Shown here piece after piece: positions 10,844 to 23,239 of a stretch of 64,000 nucleotides of DNA. A program made the translations under genes and the position numbers. The notes beneath the pieces were generated by a model. The model had not been told where the DNA came from. It ran no database searches and saw only the letters and a program-made list of their open reading frames with translations. The stretch lies in the NCBI RefSeq assembly GCF_011058215.1, contig NZ_JAALFG010000006.1:62001-126000 (forward strand), given 5' to 3'. The stretch comes from Devosia aurantiaca. GTDB lineage: Bacteria; Pseudomonadota; Alphaproteobacteria; Rhizobiales; Devosiaceae. How positions within the stretch are numbered: the stretch's first letter is position 1; each line of letters opens with the position of its first letter.

Positions 10844-11203
10844 CTAGGCGGCGAGCAGACGCTCGACTTCGCTCACAAGGTCGCGCAGGTGGAACGGCTT
10901 GCTCAGCACCGACGCATCCTTGGGCGCGTCGCTGTCGGGATTGAGCGCAACGGCCGCAAAACCGGTGATGAACATGACCTTGAGATCAGGATCGAGCTCC
11001 GTTGCCCGCCGCGCCAGCTCGATCCCGTCCATTTCCGGCATCACGATATCGCTCAACAGAAGCGAGAACGGCTCTTCGCGCAGCCGCTCATAGGCTGAAA
11101 GCCCATTGTCGAACGAAACCACATCATAACCGGCAGTCTTGAGCGCCCGCGTCAGAAACTGGCGCATGTCGTTGTCGTCTTCGGCGAGCAGGATCCGCTT
11201 CAT
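10844..11203 (-). CDS. cpdR: Cell-cycle response regulator CpdR
   Basis: Stand-alone receiver domain of 119 residues with phospho-acceptor Asp52 (SDIVMPEMDG) and Lys102 (LSKPFHLRDL). The stretches MKRILLAEDDND, SFDNGLSAYERL and MFITGFAAVALNP are hallmarks of CpdR. In Caulobacter and rhizobia, unphosphorylated CpdR places ClpXP so that CtrA and other regulators are degraded; phosphorylation through CckA-ChpT blocks this. There is no output domain, as expected. The gene is divergent from an N-formylglutamate amidohydrolase gene, a pairing that recurs in Hyphomicrobiales. Start set at the ATG giving the canonical MKRILLAEDD end. Confidence 0.95.
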   Translation of the reverse strand: MKRILLAEDDNDMRQFLTRALKTAGYDVVSFDNGLSAYERLREEPFSLLLSDIVMPEMDGIELARRATELDPDLKVMFITGFAAVALNPDSDAPKDASVLSKPFHLRDLVSEVERLLAA

Positions 11204-11437
11204 CAAAACTCCATGGGTCCGCGCCGAAGGCTCCGAAAGGGCCGCGCCGGCAGGTGAGTCGCATTTGTTGCGATGTTTATGCCACCTGATCGCTTTCGCA
11301 ACCATTAGAGCTTCAATTCGCTGCGGTTTCCGCCACGTCGAACTCTTTGTGCGACAACTGGACAACAGGCCCGGGGCGGGCGAAACTAATGCAAAGCAAA
11401 TCACTTGGCGGCCCGGCCGCACTTTGGGGGAGACGGC

Positions 11438-12330
11438 GTGCGGTCGGATTACTGGGATCAACCGGCATTTGAGACCATCAGGCCACGCCGCCTGGTCGCG
11501 CCGGTTGTGTTCAATTCGCCCCATTCCGGCCGGGTCTATCCCGAGCGCTTCCTTGCAATGACAAGGCTCGATCATCTGTCGATCCGCCAGTCCGAAGACG
11601 CTTTTGTCGATGAGCTGTTTTCGCGTGCCCCCATCTGGGCGCACCCTTGCTACGGGCGCACTTTCCGCGTGCCTATCTCGACGTCAATCGCGAGCCTTGG
11701 GAACTCGACCCCACGATGTTCGCCGAGCCGCTTTCGGATCGGTTCAACACCACCTCGCCCCGTGTCGCTGCAGGCCTCGGAACGCTGGCGCGCGTCGTTG
11801 CCGAAAACAAGCCGATCTATCGTGATCGCCTCAGCCTCGACGATGCCCGCATGCGCATCGAGGGGATCTACCATCCCTACCATGCTGCCCTGCAAAAGCT
11901 TCTGAGCGAAAGCGTCACGAGCTTTGGCCTTGCAGTCCTGATCGATTGCCATTCCATGCCGCGCATCGGCAAGCATGGCGAGCGGGCAACGCCCGACATC
12001 GTCCTCGGCGACCGTTATGGCACGACCTGCGCCGGTCCGCTGATCGATCTTGTGGAAACCGTCTTCACGGCCGCCGGCCTGCGCGTAGCGCGCAATCGCC
12101 CCTATGCCGGTGGCTTTTGCACCCGCACCTATGGCCGCCCGCCCCATGGCGTTCATGCCCTCCAGATCGAGATTAGCCGCCACCTCTACATGAACGAGGC
12201 GACGCTTGAAAAACACGACGGCTTCGACACCATCAAGGCCCTAATCGAACGCCTGATCCAGACGCTGATCGGTCTTGATCTTGCTTCCCTTGCCGGCAGC
12301 GCGCCTTTGGCGCAACGCGCCGCCGAATAG
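11438..12330 (+). CDS. N-formylglutamate amidohydrolase family protein, frameshifted
   Basis: Metal-dependent amidohydrolase of the HutG/FGase fold, about 297 residues after repair. Seen are VVFNSPHSGRVYP, YLDVNREPWELDP, VLIDCHSMP and the C-terminal EISRHLYMNE. In histidine degradation HutG cleaves N-formyl-glutamate; no other hut gene is nearby, so the true substrate is open. Frame moves from 2 to 1 at GGG 11637-11639; one more G restores APIWGAPLLRAHFPRAYLDV. GTG 11438 is preferred as start because GGGGGAG lies just upstream; TTG 11405 is an alternative. The next gene follows after 16 bases. Confidence 0.9.
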
Positions 12331-12346
12331 CCTTCCCAGGACCCAG

Positions 12347-13143
12347 ATGAGCAATCCCCCAATCGATTTTGCACGCGTCGAAGCGGTTTTGCTCGAGGCC
12401 AGCCAGGCAGCCGCCGAAAAACCTTGCCGCTGTTCCGCACGCAGCTTGCCGTCGACAACAAGCTCGCGAGCGGCTTCGATCCGGTGACCGAGGCGGACAA
12501 GGGCGCCGAAACCGCCATCCGCGCCGTGATTGAGGCGGCGTTCCCAGACCATGCCATCATTGGCGAAGAATGGGGCACTTCCGGTGACAGCCGCTTTTCC
12601 TGGATCATCGATCCCGTGGATGGCACCCGCGCCTTCATCTCCGGCGCCCCTGTCTGGGGCACGCTGATCGGCTTTGCCATTGACGGCGTCGCTGTCGCCG
12701 GCCTCATGAGCCAGCCCTTTATCGGCGAAACCTTCCTTGCCATACCTGGCCGCTCTACCTATCGCCGCGGCGACGCTGCCCTGCACAACCGCACCAGCGG
12801 CGCGACCGATCTCGACAAGGCGCGCGTCTTCACCACGACGCCTCGTCTTTTCAACACCAGCGAACTGCTCTTCAAATGGGAAGCGATTGAAGCGGCAACG
12901 CGCCTGCAGCGCTTCGGCATGGACTGCTACGGCTATGCCCTTCTTGCCGCCGGCCAGGCCGACCTTGTGATCGAGCCATACCTCAACACCTACGACATCG
13001 CCGCTCTCGTCCCGATCATCCGCGAAGCCGGCGGCGCCATCAGCTGCTGGGACGGCTCCGAACCAACCGGCGGCGGCAATGTGGTGGCAGCGGCGACGCC
13101 TGAGCTCCTGGCCAAGGCGCTTGCTCTGGTAAATGCCAGCTAG
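12347..13143 (+). CDS. hisN: Inositol-monophosphatase family, histidinol-phosphatase-like protein, frameshifted
   Basis: Mg-dependent phosphatase of about 265 residues after repair. The metal-site motifs are clear: GEEWG, IIDPVDGTRAFISGAPVWG, and NTYDIAALVPIIREAGG. The RAFISG extension after DPVDGT is typical of the HisN-type histidinol-phosphate phosphatase, the last phosphate-removal step of histidine synthesis; inositol or PAP phosphatase activity cannot be excluded. The start ATG 12347 and the body are in different frames; the break is at A5 12417-12421, where a sixth A gives EKTLPLFRTQLAVDNK. Overlaps the convergent tad-like gene by four bases. Confidence 0.88.
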
Positions 13144-13660
13144 CGCTTGAACGAAATGGCCGAAACAGAGCGCGGCCGATGCGCTGCGTGACCTCGAAAG
13201 GTCAAGGCATCGAGGCCGAACGAGTCGACCAGCGCCCGGTGCGGCACGAAGCTTTCGGTCACGAGTACCGAGTCGCCTTCCGCAATGGAAGGCAGACCCG
13301 CCGTATTGACGGGGGTGACCGGGATTGCCGAACCCGTCTTTTCGCTCCAGTTCACGACAAGGCGCCCACCGCTATTGGACACGCTGGAAACGCGCAGACC
13401 GCCATCGTCGGCACTGGGCACCATATGCTTGAGCAGCACCAGCATTTCGTCGAGGCGAGCCTGATCCATCTCTGTCTGGCGAGACATCATGTCTCCCACC
13501 GTGAAGGTGGCTTTTTCGACGCTCTGAAAGTTGCGGAACAAGTCGAAGAGCGTGACCGTGCCCAGCAGCAGCGCGATCAGGATCGGCGCCAGGAGCGCAA
13601 ACTCGATCAGGAGGCGCCGCGCTGATCATGACCAAAACGGCTAAGCTTTTTCATCATCAT
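13140..13660 (-). CDS. TadE-like pilus assembly protein, frameshifted
   Basis: Membrane-anchored pseudopilin-like protein of about 173 residues. The TadE signature (RGASLIEFALLAPILIALLLG type segment, one N-terminal membrane helix after a short basic head) appears once a C is restored opposite the GG at 13610-13611; without it the frame stops after RGAS. The rest (QSVEKATFTVGDMMSRQ, then a beta-rich periplasmic part) is continuous. The ATG overlaps the stop of the preceding tadE-like gene in an ATGA arrangement, so the two are translationally coupled. It is last of a three-gene operon. Confidence 0.82.
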
Positions 13661-14184
13661 GGTTCGTTGATGAAGCCGGACTTGGCGATAATGCGGATGG
13701 CGCCGGTCGAGTCCTTTGGCATTGCCAGACCAAGGCCCATTCCCGGGGTCATCGGCGACACCACAAAGCAGGCCCGCACATACATGGTCTGCGTGCGCGC
13801 GCCCTGCGTAAAGCGCAACACGGGCGCGACGGTGCTGTTGCGATTGACGCAGCGCTGCTCGTCGGTTGGATAGCCAGTGCTTCCGGTGATCGGGAAAAGC
13901 TCCAGCGCCAGATGGGCTTGGCAATCGGCAAGGATCATTGCCCGTTCGCATACCTTTTGACGCATTTTCTCCTGGGTCGGATTGGCAAAGCTTCCGACCC
14001 GCAACTCGCGCACCGTCTGGTCGAGCGCCCGATCGAGCATGATGGTCTGCATCATCATCCAGCCCGCTTCGAGCGTTGAAAACACCAGGACCAGCAGCAT
14101 GGGAATGACCAGCGCGAATTCGACCGCCGCCGCACCCGCACCATCCTGCCAGAAACCCTGCCCAGCTTTTGACCGCCGCATCAT
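13657..14184 (-). CDS. TadE-like pilus assembly protein
   Basis: A 175-residue protein with the TadE domain: a short basic head (MMRRSKAGQGFW), DGAGAAAVEFALVIPMLLVLVFSTLEAGW as the single N-terminal membrane helix with the conserved Glu, and a periplasmic region with three to four cysteines. TadE/TadF minor pilins prime Flp pilus assembly or act with TadG at the outer surface. Both ends overlap neighbours by four bases (ATGA), showing tight coupling with the vWA gene before it and the second tadE-like gene after it. The tad motor and secretin genes are not in this window. Confidence 0.85.
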   Translation of the reverse strand: MMRRSKAGQGFWQDGAGAAAVEFALVIPMLLVLVFSTLEAGWMMMQTIMLDRALDQTVRELRVGSFANPTQEKMRQKVCERAMILADCQAHLALELFPITGSTGYPTDEQRCVNRNSTVAPVLRFTQGARTQTMYVRACFVVSPMTPGMGLGLAMPKDSTGAIRIIAKSGFINEP

Positions 14185-15500
14185 TCCGTCAGCTTCACTT
14201 TCTGGATGGCCGTCGCAATGGAGCGAAAGGCAGCCTCGATATCGAGACCGGCAACATCGTAATAATGGCTGGTCGAGCTGGCGCAGGACTGCATCTGGCT
14301 GCGGCCGGTGCTGTTGGTCTGGAAGGCGATGGTGAAGACCAGGACACCATTGTTCTTGGCGCGCGTGCACACGGATTGAAGATGCGTGTTGGCGGTGCCT
14401 GAGCCGTACCAGGTGTAGTTGCCCGAACGTCCCTCCGGATTTCGCGGAAAGGCATACTGGTCGGGGCGGTACTGGTCCGTGATGGCGCCGTCCGTCATCA
14501 GGACGATGATCTTGAGGGTACCGCTATCGTTGAACGGCGCGGGACGCGATGCGAACGAGGGCGGGATCATCCCGGCGCCTGCCGCCTGCTGGATATAGGG
14601 CTGTGCCGCCGGCTCCAGCAGCAACATCCCCCACTTCATCCCGATCGCAGAGCCCGTGCCATCGGCCATGCGCATGGCGTCGATCTTGTTTTTGAGCGCC
14701 GTCGCGTCATTGGTGATGTAGCTGATCGAGGTGACTTCGGTCGGGCACCAGCTCCAGTCGAGCCCCGGATAGTTCACGTTATTATTGTTATGCGTAAAAT
14801 GCGGCACCTGCGTGCGCTGGTTGAACGGGATCAGCCCCACATTGGAGGCGAAGTCCGTCGTGGCGAACTCCATGCAGGACGAATAATTGTGCTGCCGCGG
14901 GACACCGATACCGCCAAATACCGTCGATCCCACGCTGACCGAACCTGCATAGGGGATGATGCTCATCGAGGTCGTGGGGCGGTTAGCGGGCGCCAGCATA
15001 AGGTCGATGAACTTTTTGGCCGCAGGCTTGAGCAGGCTCAGCTTTTGCGGCGACCCTTCCCGCATCGAGCCTGAAATATCGAGGATCAGCGAGATCTCGA
15101 TATTGGTGCGCTTTTCCTGTGCCGTCGCCTCGACCTGGACATGAAGGGTCTGAATCCCGATCAGCGGCAAAAAGCCGGTCGGCATGTCGTAATTGGCCTT
15201 AACGTTGATGCGGCGCACATTGAGGTTGGTGGTGTAGTCGTAGTCGGTTTCCACATCGCCGTAGAACGACAAAGACTTAAGATATTCCTCGACGGTGGTC
15301 TCGACGGCCACGGTCTGCGTCAACGACGCCGCGGCCAGGACGCCGCGATCGACACCGTCCTGCAATTGCACTCGATACGCCTCGTAGCGGGCAATATCGG
15401 TAGCGCCGCCTGCCAGCACCATCATGGGCAGGATTAAAAGTGCGACGATGACTGCGACATTGCCCCGTGTATCGCCGGAGAAGCGACGGAATAACCGCAT
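14181..15500 (-). CDS. TadG-like protein with von Willebrand factor A domain
   Basis: A 439-residue envelope protein. Residues 1-35 are the TadG N-terminus (RGNVAVIVALLILPMMVLAGG, a membrane helix). The vWA domain starts near 134 with a full MIDAS motif DISGS at 141-145 and continues with VLMTDGAITD and a closing YYDVAGLDIEAAFRSIATAI. Such TadG proteins are thought to tether or stabilise Flp pili at the surface. The gene is first of the three-gene overlapping operon and has a short A/T-rich upstream region. Confidence 0.88.
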   Translation of the reverse strand: MRLFRRFSGDTRGNVAVIVALLILPMMVLAGGATDIARYEAYRVQLQDGVDRGVLAAASLTQTVAVETTVEEYLKSLSFYGDVETDYDYTTNLNVRRINVKANYDMPTGFLPLIGIQTLHVQVEATAQEKRTNIEISLILDISGSMREGSPQKLSLLKPAAKKFIDLMLAPANRPTTSMSIIPYAGSVSVGSTVFGGIGVPRQHNYSSCMEFATTDFASNVGLIPFNQRTQVPHFTHNNNNVNYPGLDWSWCPTEVTSISYITNDATALKNKIDAMRMADGTGSAIGMKWGMLLLEPAAQPYIQQAAGAGMIPPSFASRPAPFNDSGTLKIIVLMTDGAITDQYRPDQYAFPRNPEGRSGNYTWYGSGTANTHLQSVCTRAKNNGVLVFTIAFQTNSTGRSQMQSCASSTSHYYDVAGLDIEAAFRSIATAIQKVKLTE

Positions 15501-15595
15501 CGCGTTTGTGCCCGTTCTGGGAATAGAAGGTCATTCTGACCGTCCGAGCACCCTAGATGCCTTGCATTACCAAAGGCTTATCTACGTAGATGAAT

Positions 15596-16600
15596 TTACG
15601 CAGTCTGCTCCGTTATGAAGGCATCGAACGCCGCTAGCACCTGTCCGCGGATTATGTCGGTCTCCATGAAGAGCTCGTGCCTTCCATTGGGGATGACCAT
15701 GTGCCGCCCCGTGCGCAGCCGTAGGCCGAGTTGCTCGATCGCCGGCGTCGAGACGATCGTGTCTCGCGCTGCCGCCAGAATCAGCAAGGGAATGCGAATA
15801 TCGCCCGGAAAGGCGTCGCTCCTTGTCTCGAGCATCCCCCGCATCGCCGCCGCCAGCCACCGGAAGGTCGGCGACCCGAGGTAGAGGCTGTCATCGGCCC
15901 GCACTGTTTCGACCATGCGCTTATAGCGCAGCATGTCCGAGGTCAGCGGATTGTTGGGATACATGGCCTCGTCCGGCCGCCGATCGCCCCGCCGCGCCAG
16001 CGGCATATGCCCGAGCCCGATAAAACTCAGCGTCTCTGAAATGATCCGGCTGCGCCCAAGGCTCTCGTCCATGTTGTGAAGGCCGACCATTGGCGTCGAC
16101 AAAAACATCCGGTCGAACATCAGCCGGTCCCGCGTCGCGGTATGGAGGCTCACGAGCCCGCCCATCGAGTGCCCGACCAGATAGAATGGCGGCGGGCAAT
16201 CGGGGAGCAGGATCTCGGCGTGAAAACACCTGAGGTCCGTGACATAGTCGTCGAAGCGATCGACATAGCCCAGCGTCCGGTTAGGGATCAGCCGGTCCGA
16301 CCCGCCCTGCCCCCGCCAGTCGAAGGTCGCCACCGCAAAGCCGCGCCTGCGAAAATCCTCGATCGTCTCGAAATACTTTTCGATATATTCGGTCCGCCCC
16401 TGAACGAGGCACACCGTGCCCCGTTGCGGCCCCGCCGATTTCGGCCACAGTGCATAGCGCAGCCGCACCCGGTCCGAAGTCATGAAATAGCCCGGCCGCG
16501 CCCCCTCGGGCACGGGATTGCTGGCAATATTGACCAGCCTGGGTCCGTTAGGATCGACTTGGGCGTTCACGTTCGGCCTCGTGAGAATTTGGCGCACCAT
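15596..16600 (-). CDS. Alpha/beta hydrolase, lysophospholipase (PldB/monoacylglycerol lipase) type
   Basis: A 334-residue serine hydrolase. The nucleophile elbow GHSMGG, the acid strand LLILAAARDTIVS and a late His in IPNGRHELFME form the expected triad; FDWRGQGGSDR is typical of lysophospholipase L2-like proteins. Substrates are probably lysophospholipids or monoacylglycerols, but this is inferred from family. Two starts are possible: ATG 16600 (used here, just after a terminator-shaped hairpin) and GTG 16723, which has an AAAGGG site but would put the hairpin inside the coding region and add a hydrophobic N-terminal segment. Confidence 0.85.
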   Translation of the reverse strand: MVRQILTRPNVNAQVDPNGPRLVNIASNPVPEGARPGYFMTSDRVRLRYALWPKSAGPQRGTVCLVQGRTEYIEKYFETIEDFRRRGFAVATFDWRGQGGSDRLIPNRTLGYVDRFDDYVTDLRCFHAEILLPDCPPPFYLVGHSMGGLVSLHTATRDRLMFDRMFLSTPMVGLHNMDESLGRSRIISETLSFIGLGHMPLARRGDRRPDEAMYPNNPLTSDMLRYKRMVETVRADDSLYLGSPTFRWLAAAMRGMLETRSDAFPGDIRIPLLILAAARDTIVSTPAIEQLGLRLRTGRHMVIPNGRHELFMETDIIRGQVLAAFDAFITEQTA

Positions 16601-16615
16601 AACCGCTGAACACAG

Positions 16616-16645
16616 AAAAGCCAGCAGCCCGAAAGCTGCTGGCTT
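16616..16645 (-). terminator. Terminator-shaped hairpin just upstream of the hydrolase gene
   Basis: On the minus strand an 11-bp perfect stem AAGCCAGCAGC/GCTGCTGGCTT with a six-base loop is followed by TTTT. It lies 16 bases before the ATG of the hydrolase and no annotated gene precedes it on that strand, so it may end a small RNA or act as an attenuator. Confidence 0.65.
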
Positions 16646-16798
16646 GGTCCTGGCCCGTCCCATGCGGGGGCGGGGTGATGGGCAGGCCAAAGGGCCTCGT
16701 AAACGGTTTGCGTCGCCGTTCACATGACCCTTTCTAAGCCGCCATGACTGAACCGGATCGGACCGAAACGTTCATTTTCGGTTCATGCCGCAAAAGCT

Positions 16799-16826
16799 CT
16801 TGAACCGGGAAAAACACCCCCTACAT
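16799..16826 (+). promoter_or_regulatory. Heat-shock (RpoH, sigma-32) promoter of hsp20
   Basis: CTTGAA at 16799-16804, a 13-base spacer, then CCCCTACAT at 16818-16826. This matches the enterobacterial sigma-32 pattern CTTGAA-N12-14-CCCCATNT closely. Transcription would begin near 16833, giving a leader of about 117 bases before hsp20. Confidence 0.65.
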
Positions 16827-16861
16827 CATGGCTGTCCGCCGGATATCCGGGGACGCCGCCG

Positions 16862-16949
16862 ATGCAGGAAACGACCGTTCGCCGCTTTCGGGAACGGTCA
16901 ATGCAGAGGCGGAATGCTCAACCATGTTGCTTAGTGAAAGAACGTGAAA
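16862..16949 (+). promoter_or_regulatory. ROSE-like RNA thermometer in hsp20 leader (candidate)
   Basis: The leader holds a strong stem GACCGTTC/GAACGGTC (16873-16880 with 16892-16899) and, next to the start codon, a small hairpin in which GUU-G-CUU (16926-16932) pairs with AAG-AAC (16938-16943), leaving one bulged G opposite the weak ribosome site GAAAG. A UUGCU strand with an unpaired G facing the ribosome site is the defining trait of ROSE elements, which melt on heating in rhizobial small heat-shock genes. Confidence 0.5.
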
Positions 16950-17408
16950 ATGCAGACCATCGACTTTTCCCCCTTCTATCGTTCCACCGTCGGCTTCGAC
17001 CGCCTGTTCAACCGCCTCGACACCTTGGGCGCCCAGGAAACCAAGTCCTACCCGCCCTACAACATCGAGCGCACCGGCGATGATACCTACCGTATCTCCA
17101 TCGCCGTAGCCGGGTTCTCCAATGGCGACATTGCCGTGGAAACCAAGGAGAACAGCCTCGTGGTCAAGGGCGCCAAGCCCGCCGAGACCAATGATGGTAA
17201 GCGTGAATTCCTCCATCGCGGCATTGCCGAACGCGCCTTTGAGCTGCGTTTCCAGCTTGCCGACTATGTCGAGGTTCATGGTGCCACGCTCGAGAACGGC
17301 CTGCTCCATCTCGAACTGAAGCGCGAACTGCCCGAAAGCAAGAAGCCGCGCACCATTCAGATCAATGGTGGCACCCAGCAGACCATCGAGGACCAGTCGG
17401 TTAACTAA
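16950..17408 (+). CDS. Hsp20/alpha-crystallin small heat-shock protein (IbpA-like)
   Basis: A 152-residue cytoplasmic holdase that binds unfolding proteins until DnaK and ClpB act. Start region DFSPFYRSTVGFDRLFNRLD is characteristic of alphaproteobacterial class A IbpA proteins; the alpha-crystallin domain runs about 30-125 (YPPYNIERTGDDTYRISIAVAGF through GLLHLELKRELPE). ATG 16950 is preferred over GTG 16944. The gene has its own sigma-32-like promoter and a thermometer-like leader, and is followed by a terminator, so it forms a single-gene heat-shock unit. The C-terminal IxI/V motif is seen as TIQI. Confidence 0.93.
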   Translation: MQTIDFSPFYRSTVGFDRLFNRLDTLGAQETKSYPPYNIERTGDDTYRISIAVAGFSNGDIAVETKENSLVVKGAKPAETNDGKREFLHRGIAERAFELRFQLADYVEVHGATLENGLLHLELKRELPESKKPRTIQINGGTQQTIEDQSVN

Positions 17409-17431
17409 CATCGACGACATCCTGGTGATAG

Positions 17432-17460
17432 AAGCGCGGTCCACAAGGGCCGCGCTTTTT
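17432..17460 (+). terminator. Intrinsic terminator after hsp20
   Basis: An 11-bp stem AAGCGCGGTCC/GGGCCGCGCTT with one G-T or mismatch pair and a four-base loop, followed by TTTTT. Confidence 0.85.
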
Positions 17461-17533
17461 GTTTGCGCGCGCTCAAGGAACTGCCCTGCGGGCGGCGGGT
17501 TTAGATGGGCAATCCCCTCCCAAGGAATTACCC

Positions 17534-18007
17534 ATGAGCACCCCATCCATCGCCCTTGAGGGCAATGCCAAGTCGACCGTGATCGACATCCTCAATGCCC
17601 GCCTGGCCGACGCCATCGATCTCGCCCTGATCGTCAAGCAGGCGCACTGGAACCTCAAGGGCATCCAGTTCATCGCTGTGCATGAAATGCTTGATCCGAT
17701 GCGCGCCGCCATCGATACCCATGTCGACATCATTGCCGAGCGTGTCGCCCAGCTCGATGGCATTGCCCTGGGCACCAGTCAGGTGATCGCCAAGGCCACC
17801 AAGCTTGAGCCCTACCCCACCGACATCCGCAAGGTTCCGGATCATCTGGCCGCCCTTGCCGACCGTTTTGCGACACTCGCCAACCAGGTGCGCGAAGATA
17901 TCGATGCCACCGACGAAGCCGGTGATGCTGATGCAGCCGATATTCTGACGGCCTTTTCGCGCGAGCTCGACAAGGACTTGTGGTTCATCAAGTCTCATCT
18001 CGAATAG
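17534..18007 (+). CDS. dps: Dps family DNA starvation/stationary-phase protection protein
   Basis: A 157-residue ferritin-like protein that forms a 12-mer shell, stores iron and shields DNA against peroxide. The inter-subunit ferroxidase ligands have exact family spacing: His38 (KQAHWNLKG), His50 (FIAVHEMLD), Asp65 and Glu69 (DIIAER). ATG 17534 is preceded by AAGGAAT; a longer in-frame reading has no support. It follows the hsp20 terminator and ends before its own strong terminator, so it is monocistronic. Regulation by OxyR, Fur or the general stress response is likely, but no operator is recognised. Confidence 0.95.
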   Translation: MSTPSIALEGNAKSTVIDILNARLADAIDLALIVKQAHWNLKGIQFIAVHEMLDPMRAAIDTHVDIIAERVAQLDGIALGTSQVIAKATKLEPYPTDIRKVPDHLAALADRFATLANQVREDIDATDEAGDADAADILTAFSRELDKDLWFIKSHLE

Positions 18008-18077
18008 GATTTACGAAAATTAATAAGGCTGGTCGTCCGTCAAATGGGCGACCAGTCGCCAATTCCTACGCTTTCCT

Positions 18078-18107
18078 ATAGGACTTTGTCGCAAAGTCCT
18101 ATTTTTT
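18078..18107 (+). terminator. Strong intrinsic terminator after dps
   Basis: An 11-bp perfect stem ATAGGACTTTG/CAAAGTCCTAT with a three-base loop, followed by six T. Confidence 0.92.
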
Positions 18108-18495
18108 GTGTCTGCATCGCGGCAAAAGCGCTTGCAGCCAGTTTTGAATTATGCAAATGTGACTTCGTTAGGGCAGTACGTCTGTCCTATCTGACGCGTC
18201 GCCCCGCTCTCCGCGGCCAGCGCGCACGCTGGTCCGGCTGGCCCACTTTGCTATGAGTGGAAACGGATAGGCGGGGCTGAAACAGCCAAGAGTATGAGCG
18301 GCCATTTGGATGCAGTGCCGCTCCCCACAAAAAGGTCGAAGTTGCTCATCCGAGCCGTACCCTGTAGTACGACCCGCACAGAGCTCTGCGCCCTAGAGGA
18401 AAAGAGAGCATCCAGCCGCCGGAATTCCGGTCTTCAAGGATGCGCCACGACAAAGCAATAGCCCGTAAAGGGCGCCGAACAAACGAGGTAAAGCC
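18108..18495 (+). other. gltB upstream region, no gene seen
   Basis: About 390 bases between the dps terminator and gltB. No reading frame with plausible codon use is present. It should hold the gltBD promoter, but no clear sigma-70 or NtrC/sigma-54 site (GG-N10-GC) can be pointed to by eye. GAGGTAAAGCC before the ATG is the ribosome site. Confidence 0.5.
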
Positions 18496-23228
<4,733 letters not shown>

Positions 23229-23239
23229 GGGAGAGCAAA

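Noticed and set aside
11438-12330. Naming the amidohydrolase hutG
   Set aside because: No other histidine-utilisation gene is nearby, and this branch often has unknown substrates.
18028-18056. Hairpin CTGGTCGTCC/GGGCGACCAG as a dps terminator
   Set aside because: No T-run follows; the strong hairpin at 18078-18107 serves this role.
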